From Chrysomallon squamiferum (lineage: Eukaryota; Mollusca; Gastropoda; Neomphalida; Peltospiridae), in NCBI GenBank assembly GCA_012295275.1, contig CM022675.1:6069832-6133831 (forward strand): 64,000 bases of DNA. The letters are read 5' to 3'. How positions within the stretch are numbered: position 1 is the first letter of the stretch; the number at the start of each line of letters is the position of its first letter. Under the pieces are notes generated by a model. That model was not told the origin of the DNA. It saw nothing but the letters and a program-made list of their open reading frames with translations, and did not search any database. Positions 12,043 to 23,024 of this stretch are shown here, piece after piece. The position numbers and the translations under genes are program-made.

Positions 12043-13199
12043 CTGTAGAATCTTCTTTGTTGATCAGAAGGGAACTTCCCAGAAGATTGAACACATTTTC
12101 AGAATCTAGTTAGGAGCAATTTCGTCATCATCATTGCTCTTGTCAGCCCATTATGATTATCTGAATCATCATGAATTGAAACTGTAAATCAATACTTTCA
12201 TCAGAATCGGAGGACAAACTATTCACTTTGGCTTTGTCCCATGTGTGTAATAAAACAAGTTGTTGTAAATCAGTACTTAAAGCAGCAGCATATTGGGGAT
12301 ATGACAAATGGAAGATGTACTTTTCTTTGTTTGTTTCAGTTAATTAATAATGGTTGTTTGTAGGAGAGGGTTCCAAAGCAAATTTATTTTAGCTCACTTT
12401 GCCTCCTTTTCAAGAGACATTTCTTCAGAATAATACTAATAAACAAAACTATCAATTATAAATAATTTAGTCAATGAAAGTGAACTTACTCATTGATCCT
12501 TTTATTTAAGCATGTGTTTTATGAAACTGGATGGCCTCTTTAGAATACCCAATGCTTAGCAAATAGTCTTATACACACAGCATGACCTATAAGTTGCTAA
12601 CAAGACGTTTTGTTTATCTTTTTAAATCATTTACATTCGCTATTAATATCATCGTAACTTCTAAAAAATCACAAAGAAGAAATTTCCAATTTATTTGTTT
12701 GGTTCAAGTGATTAATAATGATTGTTAGTAGAAAAGGATTAGTAACTGCAGGTTTTAGACAATTCATATTATAGATAAATTAACAAGATTCAAAATAGGA
12801 CAAAACAGAAATGACATTTCTATTGTATTTTATGAGAACTGAATACGAGTGGCAACTGTCTCAGTTTGCTATCTCAGGTCACATTCGACTGAATTCTCAT
12901 TTTGAGACAGATTTAACCTAATTAAAATTAACATCACGAACAAAATAGTCAAACATTTTTGTTTGAAACGTGTGGACAATAATGAATATAGTTGTTGTGA
13001 ACGAAACTAATTTATGTTTGTAATTTCTAACTTAAGAAGTTTACTTAATTTACTACTGATTCTGAGCCACACTGACTTCTAAAATAGTTTTAATTTGAAC
13101 TGTTTCATTTGACTTTATTTTTTATGTAATGTTGTTTTATTATAGTCATGTCTTATAAATATGTACATTCTTAACTGCTTTTTGTGGAGTTTTCTGCTT

Positions 13200-14968
13200 C
13201 ATTATCAACAAAAAAGTTTAATAATTAAGAAACTAATCAGCTCAAATGTCACTATCTAATTGTTTATTATTTTTCATCTTGAATTTTTATTTTGCTCAGT
13301 GTATTTGCTACAGGTATTGAAGACAGGTATTTTTCGAAAAAACCCCAACAAAAACAAAAAACAAAAAACAACAAAATAATAATAATAAAATGTTCTTGAT
13401 AATCATAAAGCTATTTTTTCTTTTTATTATTATTTTTATTATTACTGTTTTAAAGAACATTTGCAATTACCTTTTATTAATTAGTTTGATTGTTTGTATG
13501 TGTAAAACATATTTATCTTTGCTTTTTGTTATTACTATTAGTAGTAGTACTTTGTTGTTTTGTTATGTATCTGATCCGGAAATGTTTCCAGTACATTTTC
13601 GTTGAATATTTTCTTTTATTTATTTTTTATAATTTTTATAATTAAACTGAATCTTTCCATTAATACTTATGTACCTTACTGATTTTGATACAGATATGTT
13701 GTTCAGTTAATTCAACAGTCAAATGAATGATTTGTATGTTCAAGAATTGTTGATAATTATTATTGTTATTATATTGATTAAAAAACAAAAATAGTAATTC
13801 TTTATTTAATATACATTCATAACCTCTGTTTTTTCTAATATTAATTTAGAAAGCATTTACTTATTATGTACACAACTACTAATTAATAAGATTGACACTT
13901 CTATGAAAGTTATATTAAGTAAAAACTGTACAAATTATGTAAGTTTCATTATTAATTATAATTTGTCCGCAATTTTATTGTGGGTAAGTGTTAAATAACT
14001 TGTAAATGTGCTAAAATCATTGAAAATAAATTACATATTTTAATCTCAGTATTTTTGTTTTGTCATGCAAGCATATTTTTGTATGATACTCTGTATCTTA
14101 CACATCATAAACAAAACAGAATAAAACGTTTAATCTTTCTAAAATTTCGTAATCCAGCCCGTGCTCCTTACTTTACATGGAACAAACCATATTGGAAATT
14201 CTTGCAAAATATATCTTACAGTTGGAATGAAATAGAGAATTACTGCGCGTCTTCTCTTGAATTTTAACATTACATATTTAGATTTGGCACATAAATATTA
14301 CGTTTTCTCAAGAACCTACCGTTTGTTAAGTATGCATTTGTTCATTGTCATCAAATATATTATTCCAGATGAAAGGTGACTATAATATCAGATTTAACTG
14401 ATTTTTTAATGTCACTGTCTGAATCCAGGTGGACTGTTAAACTGCTGCTTTCATTGGGATCTATCGTTCTGAAGCAGGAATCAGTTTTCTTGCGTCAAAG
14501 TGAATATTCTGACCAGTTACTGAAACTTGTATCTTTTGCAGCTTGTGGTGTCCATAATTTAGCTGCAGCTCAAAAACCCATGTATAAACCTGTTGTAAGT
14601 GAGATACAAGACATCAACCATTTCACCGATATTAACAAACAAGCAAAAAATCTAAATCAAAACGATAAACATATGTTGAATCCTTTATAATTATTGCTTC
14701 AGTTGTTTGGGTAGATTTTTAACTAGACTAAGTTGTAAATAAATAAATAAATAAATATTATTGTTAGAATAGTAACCCTTGAGAGACTGTGTAAATGAAG
14801 AGACTGATGAAGTTAATGGCGAACTCAATAAAATTTGTCATCAAATTAACAATTAACAAAATGGAGGGAGAAATGATTGCTGGTTCATTCTGCCTTTTTT
14901 TCAAGATTCCACTGGTTACCAAATACAAAAGTTGAATTGACAAAAAATTCAAATAATAATAAAAATGA

Positions 14969-14970
<2 letters not shown>
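13200..14970. repeat. Paralogous gene-flank block, copy 2
   Basis: No supported gene on either strand except the ambiguous coding-like segment at 14376-14690. Landmarks shared with copies 1, 3 and 4 include a 'ctcagtgtatttgct' core near 13295, TAGTAGTACTTTGTTGTTTTG near 13550, and the AACAAACCATATTGG core near 14180. Confidence 0.55.
14376..14690. other. Conserved coding-like segment, strand undecided
   Basis: On the plus strand it is open for 104 codons (ATG at 14376). On the minus strand the same DNA reads as a polar segment with motifs such as FSNWSEYS and LTVHLDSDSDIKKS, interrupted by one TGA. Both the plus frame and the minus frame, with the TGA in the same place, recur at 29.82-30.10 kb and 52.79-53.06 kb. 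Degenerate relatives are seen near 2.34-2.47 kb and 63.29-63.42 kb. No family is recognised, so it is not called as a gene. Confidence 0.35.

Positions 14971-15030
<60 letters not shown>
14971..15030. repeat. (AAT)n microsatellite
   Basis: About 20 AAT units directly upstream of the VMO-I fragment; imperfect extensions reach 15090. Confidence 0.9.
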
Positions 15031-15037
<7 letters not shown>

Positions 15038-15099
15038 AAAATAAACTAAAAAGTAAAATAATAAAAGTAATCATGATAATAATAATAATTATAATTAGA

Positions 15100-15384
15100 T
15101 TCAGACTCAAATCTGAAGGCAACAAGCATTTCCGCGACGACACCGCCGACAACAACGGTGCCAAGCGGCGTGGAGAAACCATCGGATAAACTGGCGAATG
15201 GGGAGACTGGAAGTCGTGGAACTACTGTCCTGTTGGCCACGGCATTTGTGGCATCAGGACGAAGGTGGAAGGTCAAAAGGCACTGGGTTTGATCACCGAC
15301 AACGTTGTCTTGTCCGATATAGAAGCTTACTGTTGTCCAATGGCGTGCACGTCGGGTGACTGTGGCCTCAAAGCTAGTGATTAA
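15100..15384 (+). pseudogene. VMO-I (vitelline membrane outer layer protein 1) fragment
   Basis: In one frame the segment shows the hallmarks of the VMO-I beta-prism family: a DDTADNN motif (family DDTALN), then GEWGDWKSWNYCPVGHGICG (family GxWGxWxxxxxCPxGxxxCG), then RTKVEGQ, a second TDNVVLSDIEAYCC repeat, and a stop at 15382-15384. VMO-I proteins are secreted, disulphide-rich proteins first known from egg vitelline membrane and also found in invertebrates. An in-frame TAA at 15187-15189 separates the two repeat halves, and no upstream exon or signal peptide is visible, the 5' side being an AAT microsatellite. Its base composition is clearly more GC-rich than its surroundings. It is a displaced, broken last exon and unrelated to the neighbouring STAND genes. 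Confidence 0.8.
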
Positions 15385-15867
15385 ACTTTCAGTTTCTTCC
15401 TGTTGTACGTTTCTTCAAAAAAATAAGTGATCTCTAATACGTTTTAGTCATTCAGTATTTTAACGAGACGAACCAGTTATATTTCAGAATTTCTACGTTT
15501 GTGATTTTTTTTTCCTTAAGAAATCTAATTCTTGTACAAAAAAGCTTTTCTAATGTTCAAATTCTTGCAGGACAAAGCCAGTGGTATTATGTTTCCTCTA
15601 AAGATATCAGATTTACAAATTCAAAAGCGATACATGTTCTTTAAATATACAATTTTGTCGAAATATGAAATTTATTATTTTTCAGCCATAAATTATAATA
15701 TTTTATTTGTTTACACTATAAATCGTTTTCACTTCAGCTGATTAATTTTCTCACATAATTGTAATAGCTTGATGGAACAGACTTATTATTTCACACACAC
15801 ACACAAAACCCAAACGACTACCGTTGTCCGACTATTAATCTGTCTAAATTCTGTCAAGATAATAACC
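15385..15867. other. No recognised gene
   Basis: AT-rich spacer between the VMO-I fragment and the promoter of gene B; a short CA run lies near 15795-15808. Confidence 0.5.
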
Positions 15868-16020
15868 GGGTACAAAGTGCACAAAATAATAATCTCGAGT
15901 GTTCACGTTATCTCGAATCACGTGATTAAAATGGCGGCTTGCTGTTAGGAGGCAGTCGCACCGCAAATTAAAGTGAAGAAACTAGAAAGAATTGGTTAGT
16001 TAATTGCTTCTGTTTTGGAG
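15868..16020 (+). promoter_or_regulatory. Gene B promoter and non-coding exon 1
   Basis: A module repeated five times in the window, each time upstream of an nSTAND3-ANK gene or remnant. It contains a perfect E-box CACGTG (15919-15924) followed at once by AAAATGGCGGC (15928-15938), which fits the YY1/Pho consensus often found at transcription starts. About 80 bases further on, a strong splice donor TTTTGGAG/GTAAGGG marks the end of exon 1 at 16020. The ATG inside the YY1-like site opens a uORF of only five codons in this copy. Splicing to the acceptor at 17123 would place the acidic exon next. Promoter activity is inferred from conservation and motifs. Confidence 0.6.
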
Positions 16021-17123
16021 GTAAGGGTCTACTTAATTTGTCTCTTTATATTCAGTTTCATTTTTTTATAATATGACACTGCATTTTCATGTAATATTAC
16101 TTCTAGGTCATGCGGATGTGGTTTATCAGTTTCACTCTCAAACAGGGTCACCGTGACACTGAGTCGAGTAACAGTCGAGTCTGTGGTTTAAAAAACAGTG
16201 TTTTATGTTATTACAAAAAGGTTTAACATTAGTAATAGCAGTCTGGGACTATAAGCAATCTAATAGGAAACAATGTATTAAAAAATAAGTTACCAGTGTC
16301 TTAGAAACATCAGGTATTTGTATTTTGATACATAATGCAATAAGTGGAAACGTATCACCATGTGAGTGATATATGACACAATTTTCATTGTCAAAATGAT
16401 ATTTGACTTGCCATGGATGATCGGCTAAACATAAGATACACACCTTGTGTGTGTGTGGGTTGTCAGATGAGGAAAGAGTGTCTTTATTATTATTTTGAAG
16501 AAAGACCTGTACTTGTGATTTTTCTCAACAATTGAAAGTATACCTTGATGTTTTGTGTCATGTATATTGTTTTCTAAACATATAAAACTATTAAATTATT
16601 AGTTGCCCCAAAATCTAAGTCACTTTCTCAAATGCTGAGTCATGTTTATCTTAAATCAGTTCAAAAGTCTTTGTATATATATCGAGATAAATCCCTCTTT
16701 TCAGAAAAGAGTTTCAGTTTACCTATAAGCATGGTAACAAACCAGAGTCTGCATTTGAAAATTCAAAGTAGACAGTCCTTTTATTTTTATTTCTTAAATT
16801 TACTCTGTCATGTGAAGCTAGTTTCCTTTTGGAATAATCTAGAATTCAGGGGTATTAAAGATATAAACACACACACACACATATTTTAATCCCGGGGGTG
16901 TGAAAAAAGAAAATACACACACACACACGTAGAGGTGTGGTTATTTAACAGAATCCAAGATCACAATATAAAAACTTGAACATATATTAACACTTTTTAT
17001 TTCTTATTGTTATAATGTTTTTTTTTTTTATTTTTTTTATTTTTTTTTCAAAAAATTATATCTATAGAAGTGAATGTAATATTTACAGCTTTCAAGTATT
17101 AAAGCGGATATCTTACAGTGCAG
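16021..17123. other. Gene B intron 1
   Basis: It begins with GTAAGGG and ends with the acceptor TACAGTGCAG at 17123. It holds the conserved upstream block also seen before genes A, C and D (near 16237 onward), short CA runs near 16866-16880 and 16914-16928, and poly-T near 17019-17048. No other coding region is evident. Confidence 0.55.
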
Positions 17124-17128
17124 CCAAT

Positions 17129-18284
17129 ATGGATGATGAAAAAGAGTATTCAGACAACACTATAGATGCATATATTTCTGACTCAGATGATGAAAAAGAG
17201 GATTCAGACAGCACTATAGATGCATATATTTCTGAATTAGATGATGAAATAGAGGATTCAGACAGCACTATAGATGCATATATTTCTGAATTAGATGATG
17301 AAATAGAGGATTCAGACAGCACTATAGATGCATATATTTCTGAATTAGATGATGAAATAGAGGATTCAGACAGCACTATAGATGCATATATTTCTGAATT
17401 AGATGATGAAATAGAGGATTCTGACAACACTACAACTGCATCTACTTCTAATTCAGATGATGAAAAAGAGGATTCAAACAACACCATAGCTACAACTACT
17501 TCTAACTCGTATACTGCTCAGCCACAAGTGTCAAGCATCTCATTTTTTGAAGGTAATTAATAACACAGTAGTTTTCTACAATTTAATTCTGTTGCTTTTA
17601 CTTTCACTTTAAACTGTCTGCTGACAATTTTAAGGTTATATCACTACTGGAAAAATAAAGAATTAGTTTGGTTTGTACACACACAGTTCTCTGACTGATA
17701 TTGACAAAAATTAACAATTTATAGAGTTTTATGTCGTATTTCGTTGACACATGAAAACTGTAAAACAACACATACACTAATTACTATTTGATTACAATCA
17801 TCACCACTGTAATTATTATTCGATTTACTTCACTAATTGTAATACTGTAAAGTAATACTTATTTCTCTGCATCTACAAAAATAATCAGTTAATACATTTT
17901 TTTTAAATATTGTTATATTTAATAATAACAGATTTATTAATACTGTATTCTGCCATTGTTCCCTATATAAATAAAATCTATTTTCATAAATTCTGTTTGT
18001 AAATATTGAAATACTACACAAAGTATCATTATTATCTCTATTAAATATTGAAAAAAATACTTTTTTTAAATTCAGTTTAAAAACTGTCGATTTTAGTAAC
18101 TTCATTTACCATTTTACAGATCACAAAAGAAAACAGTTAGTGACAAAACCAAATGTGAACATCAGCACAGTTCAGAATCAACAGGCCCCATCTCGCAAGA
18201 AGAAAGTTCTGTTAGGAAAGCGAGTTAAAACTTGTAAGTTAAAAACTAAAAGTTTTCTTTTCTATCAGACTCTGCAGTCTGAAC

Positions 18285-18324
<40 letters not shown>

Positions 18325-20801
18325 AACACACATTTCTACACTAACAGATTATTAAACCATTTAAAACATTGAAATACTAGACAAAGTATCGTTATTATCT
18401 CCAGTAAATACTGAAATACCACACAGTGTCAATATGATCTCTAGAAAACATTGAAATACATCACAAAGTATACATAAGAATAAATGGCAGTAGTTTAGAT
18501 AATAGTAGCAGTAATTATAGTAAAATCAGTCATAAATGCTACAAGTTTGCTCTTTTATGACTCACTTATTTTTGTTTTGTTATTGTGTTGCTTTTAATAA
18601 TATTAGTAGAACCAAATGTAATATTGACAGTCTATAAGGCTAAGATTTGTATTAAAACTGATATTTTACTGCTCAGCGAATACGGATGATGAAAAAGAGA
18701 ATTCAGAAGTCAATTCTAAAACCAGAGGTGTTTCTTTCTCTGGCAACACCACAAATACATCTGCTCCTAACTCAGATACTGTGCACCATTTACAGCCACA
18801 AGTGTCAAGTGTTACATCTTGTGAAGGTAATTAATAACACAGTACTTCTCTACAATGTAATTTACTAATTTGATAGGAAGATCTAAACAGACAAAATAAT
18901 CAAATGAAATAAAACATTTGTTTGGTTTGTACACAGACAGCTCTTCGATTTATATTGATAATAACAATTTAAAGAGTTTTAATTTCCTCTTTGTTTATAA
19001 ATGAAAACGGTAGAACAAAACACACACTAATTACAATTTTATTACCACCATCACCACAGTAATTATTCTTGCATTTACTTCATTTACTATAATACTGTAA
19101 AGTAACACATAATCAGTTAATAACATTAGACACATTTTTTGAAATATAATTATATTCAGTAATAAAATACTTTACTTTTACCGTGTGCTGCCATTGTTCT
19201 ATATATATAAGAAATTTCGAAGTTCTACCAGTAGTTTTGTATTTAAATAATTTCATTTTCTGTTTCTCAGATCATGCAAAACCACGATCAATGGCTGAAC
19301 AAAATCTTAATTTCACCAGAGTTCAGAATTACCATAATCTATCTCATAACAGGAATGTTGTGATAGGAAATCAAACTGTGAACACTAGTAAGTTAAAAAC
19401 TGAATTTTTATTTTCTTTGTATGTTTGGTAGGTAAGAGCACTACAAAGTTCAGTAATCATTAATACTTTTACATTAGACACAGTGACCTGAACAACACAC
19501 AGAAAGACATATAGAAGTTTATAATTTATGAGGTGTACTGTGTGCTCACACATTTTCATAGAAACTAAACAGTTATTATATAGATTATAAACTGAATCCA
19601 GGATATAAACATATGAATAAATAATTACATACATAAATGCATACATATATTTTTCACAGCCAGATCAGTAAATATATAACACTACTTTCAAGAAACAACA
19701 ATAGTGGCAGTAGTTTCATAATAGTAGTAGTAATTATAGTAAAATCTCTCAAAAAGGTACAATAATAATATTAAAACTTTGCTGTTTTATGACAAAAATC
19801 AATAGTAATTCTACAGATCACTTTCTTAATAATTCTTTCCTTATTAGCAACAGAAACTTATTTTTACATTGTTTCAGCAAAGATTGACGGAAGAACATCC
19901 AATATTAAAGGTAATTTCTTTTTCTTTACTTCTATACTTTTGATAAACCTGCATTAATAACAAGATAATCATCTAGTTGTTTTTAATCTGATCATTAATG
20001 TTTTCGTAAATTCTGATGAATGATTCTAAGAAATGTTTATAATAATTTTGTTTACATAGTAAAAACAATTATATAACATTTTATAATAAATTTTAATATT
20101 TGTTAACTTATTGCGATACAGAGTCTACAAAGTCAGTTTTGAACTCAGTTCAGTGGAGTCTCTATGTTCAAACAAGAGCAGAAGAAATAGGTGTTGCAGT
20201 TTTGAAGAACAATGGTGTTGTGATTATAATAGGATGTCCAGGTTCAGGAAAGACAACTCTAGCTTTGAGCATGATGAAACAGATAGAAAATGAAGAGACA
20301 AGAGAACCTTACTTGCTGACTCATCACTCTGAATTCAATGATATCCCTGTATCTACAGATATAAAATGTGTTGTAGTTGTTGATGACATATTTGGTAAGA
20401 CTAATCTCAGTTCACATTTTATGTCAGCTTGGCAACTGAAATATTTAAAGATGTGGAGTCTTGTTCTGGATGGTTCTGTGAAATTGATTATTACCTTACG
20501 AAATCAAATATTTGCAGAATGTAAAACAAGTTTGAAGGACTCTGATCTGTTTAATGAGAATCATCTCCTTAACCTGCAGAGTGATGACTGTTGTCTGAAT
20601 TATGATGAAAAGTATAGAATTCTAAACAAATATCTCAAACAAAAAGATGTTACAATGCACGAAGAGGACAAAGAAACTGTCATTGAGGAATCATGTACAG
20701 AGCTAGGGTTTCCTCAGGTATGTGTGTATTATGTTAATTCAAGTGAGGCACGAAAAAGAGGAGTTGAGTTTTTTAAGAAACCTGTGGAGTATCTCAAATA
20801 A
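17129..20801 (+). CDS. Gene B: spliced acidic linker plus nSTAND3 NTPase, truncated
   Basis: Six exons (17129-17552, 18120-18233, 18677-18826, 19271-19387, 19878-19910, 20122-20801) have good acceptors and donors, all introns are phase 1, and the lengths add to 1,518 nt, exactly 506 codons with stop. This agreement strongly supports the model. The product would have a long acidic region (seven 18-residue units), a basic exon, a second acidic exon, a neutral linker and then a P-loop domain with Walker A GCPGSGKTT, Walker B CVVVVDDIFG and sensor ITLRNQIF. It matches nSTAND3-type NTPases, which act as ATP-dependent signalling switches. A TAA at 20799-20801, just after VEYLK, removes the winged helix and all ankyrin repeats present in gene C. 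It is either a young pseudogene or a receptor-less short form. Confidence 0.75.
17132..17509 (+). repeat. 54-bp tandem repeat inside gene B acidic exon
   Basis: Seven units of 54 bp, in frame, each coding 18 residues of the type DDEIEDSDSTIDAYISEL. Units three to five (17240-17401) are identical or nearly so, showing recent expansion. Genes A, C and D have only two or three units. The many S/T residues followed by D/E are potential CK2-type phosphorylation sites, by inference. Confidence 0.9.
18285..18320. repeat. (CA)n in gene B intron
   Basis: Dinucleotide repeat just downstream of the donor of exon 18120-18233. A similar CA tract lies at the same relative place in genes A (about 7085-7140), C (35492-35537) and D (about 58179-58198). 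Confidence 0.85.
20122..20801 (+). CDS. Gene B NTPase exon
   Basis: The acceptor GCGATACAG ends at 20121. The exon codes LYVQTRAEEIGV, then Walker A at 20232-20258, Walker B and the sensor arginine, and stops at 20799-20801. Homology with genes C and D continues beyond the stop, so the truncation is a mutation and not the original end. Confidence 0.8.
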
Positions 20802-21955
20802 GAACTTGAAAATATGTAAAGTGACAAATCCTTACAGACCAATTACAAAACACACTAGTCTCACACATATACAGACAGTAACTGATGTAATGTCTGGTAC
20901 CTATTTGAAATGTTATGACCATAGATACATATTTATTCACCAGTCAGTGTTTGACAGTTTGTTTCTGATGTATCTGTGTAAAACAGAAAATATGTATCAG
21001 AAAATCAACTTTTGGATATTTCTTGTTTATTTGGTGATGAAGATGTAGTGAGTGTTTTTTTTTTCTAAAATCAGTTGTTATTCCAACTGTTGACACACTA
21101 AGTTTAGCTGCATGTTCCAAAACAGATAATTTTATCATACCAAATAAACTGTTGTGATATAAAAAGATGAATTTGAGTAAGTATTCCTCGTTGTTAAATC
21201 TTTCAATCTATTCATGTAACATGAATGTTGCCTTTTTTTGGCTGACATTATAAATATTGATTTGTATTTACTGGAACATGGAGCTGATCCTAATATGGCA
21301 AACAGTGTAACAATTCTGTTTTACATCTAGCGGCTAAACATGGAAATATAAAAATTGTGACAGCACTGATTGAAAAAGGTGTTGATGTTAACATTGTAAA
21401 CAACAAAGGCAAAACTCCTCTTCAGACAGCTCTAAATTGTTATGAGCGGTATTCATATAAACATTGTCAAGTAGTTTTATATTTACTGAAACATGGAGCT
21501 GACCTTAATTTAAGAGACAGTGATAACAATTCTGTTTTACTCATGGCAGCGAAACGTGGTAATTAATAAAGGTATAGATGTAAATATTATAAACAATTGA
21601 AGTGAATCCCCTCTTATTATAGTTGTGATGTACAAAGACGACCAAGTAGTATTGCATTTACTGGAACACAGAAATTGTGGTATTCAACAGACAGTGATAA
21701 CAATTGTCTTTTATAGAAAGCAGCAAAATGTGGAAATGTAGAATTCTGAAAGCACTGATTGAAAAAGGTGTTGATGTAAATATTAAAAACATTGAAGGTG
21801 AAACTTTTCTACTTACAGCTGAGAACGTTAAACGGAACAAAGTAGTTTTTTTTTTAAATTTTATAGAACATAGAGCTGATCCTAATATAACACAAATATT
21901 AGGAAAATAGAGAAATTGTGAGAGCAGTGATTGATAAATGTGCTGATATAAATCT
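20802..21955 (+). pseudogene. Decayed winged-helix and ANK tail of gene B
   Basis: After the stop, pieces of the ancestral exon follow in order but in changing frames. They are the winged-helix segment with YIFIHQSVFD (about 20880-20975), the NISCLFGDEDVV-equivalent region (about 21010-21060), divergent ankyrin-like helices, and several ANK repeats (21255-21570, 21580-21720, 21735-21955). Two internal deletions remove most of the region between the winged helix and the repeats. Numerous stops and frameshifts exclude translation as one product. Confidence 0.8.
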
Positions 21956-21972
21956 TAAAAGCGGTCGTAGTG

Positions 21973-22864
21973 TGTGACGGAACCTCATAAGTGCCTTTTT
22001 GCCACACTTGCTTTTAATTGTAATTTGGTTTTCTTTCTAGTGTATTATAGAATATTCACAAAATCTTTATTTTTATATGTCCAGGTAAAGAAGAATGTCT
22101 GCCAACTGTTATCTTAAATATTTTATTATATTACGGTAATATTTATTTAGCTATCTTGTATGATCATGTTTATAATTATATTTTTAGAGTCGTTAACTGT
22201 TTACCTAATTAATGAATTAAAAGGGGGTATATACATAATGACTAAATAGCAGAGCGTATGAAGACGTGCATAGGCAATTTAGAAACTGTATTATATAATT
22301 AGGGGAAGTTCCGTTATTTAATAAACTAAGAAAAACTGGGGTTTAACAAACTCATAATTGGCATTAAACGCTGCAAAGTAGATTCAGAAAGGCTGTGTGC
22401 AGAGTTGTAGATTGAAAACCGAGCGATGGGTGTGAAAGTAGCGGCACGCTTTTTGAACGAGATCTCTTTGTCCAGTGCCCTTCTTCAAAGTCTTTGTCTG
22501 TGCGCGCCGTCTGCACAAGACAATGGTGAATTTGTTTTAATGTTTTGAATATGTAACATCTATATTGAATGATTTAAGACAGCTAAATCTATTACTGTTG
22601 AATTTCTACGGTGTTATTCTGTGGTACGTACTTGCATTTATAATAAAAGGTTAACCTATTCTAAAATACTTATATATATAAATAAAACAATTATGCATAC
22701 TGAATTCGTGTCTGTGTTATTGTTCTCTAGTGGATACTGAACAGTCATTTAGTTGTTTAAGCTGCCTCAGATAACTGACATCTTGTCACGTGACGCTATT
22801 AAAATCTGCTACCCTTTAGACGGGACGAGCCCAATTTTAGGTAGTAATACCACTCACCGTGACA
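21973..22864 (+). repeat. 5' LTR
   Basis: It begins TGTGACGG and ends CCGTGACA, an imperfect terminal inverted repeat with one mismatch, about 892 bp. It holds an AATAAAA polyadenylation-like signal near 22640. The borders are inferred from the terminal bases and from the primer-binding-site-like sequence that follows; no second LTR is available for comparison. Confidence 0.6.
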
Positions 22865-22883
22865 GGACTAAGTAAAATAAAAT

Positions 22884-22902
22884 TGGGGTTCTTGTCCGGG
22901 AT
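22884..22902 (+). other. Primer-binding-site-like sequence
   Basis: TGGGGTTCTTGTCCGGGAT lies 19 bases after the LTR end. It resembles the complement of a tRNA-Pro 3' end, as used by several retroelements, with a few differences. The spacing from the LTR is longer than usual, so the call is tentative. Confidence 0.45.
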
Positions 22903-23024
22903 TTTTGAAACGGGAAATAATGCGTAAATATAACACAGTAAATGAGGGCTTTAACAAAAAAAAAAAATTACTGCAAATTACTAAGAGACAGTAAATATTT
23001 GTATCCACTAGAGAATAACAAATT

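Larger units (their letters stand above)
10969..13200. repeat. 3' flank of gene A
   Basis: It aligns with the 3' flank of gene C (43.51-45.7 kb) starting near a TTTACTRCATSATGG core, and with 29.45-30.45 kb in unit C. It includes (TTC)n at 11562-11584 and (ATT)n at 11590-11661. Apart from a weak minus-strand coding-like stretch described separately, no gene is supported. Confidence 0.6.

Noticed and set aside
16148..16157. Solo LTR ending CACCGTGACA in gene B intron 1
   Set aside because: Only ten bases match the LTR end at 22855-22864; the preceding sequence is not LTR-like.
17113..17487. Serine-rich 124-codon frame on the minus strand
   Set aside because: It is the antisense of the 54-bp acidic repeat of gene B, and is open only because the unit length is a multiple of three.
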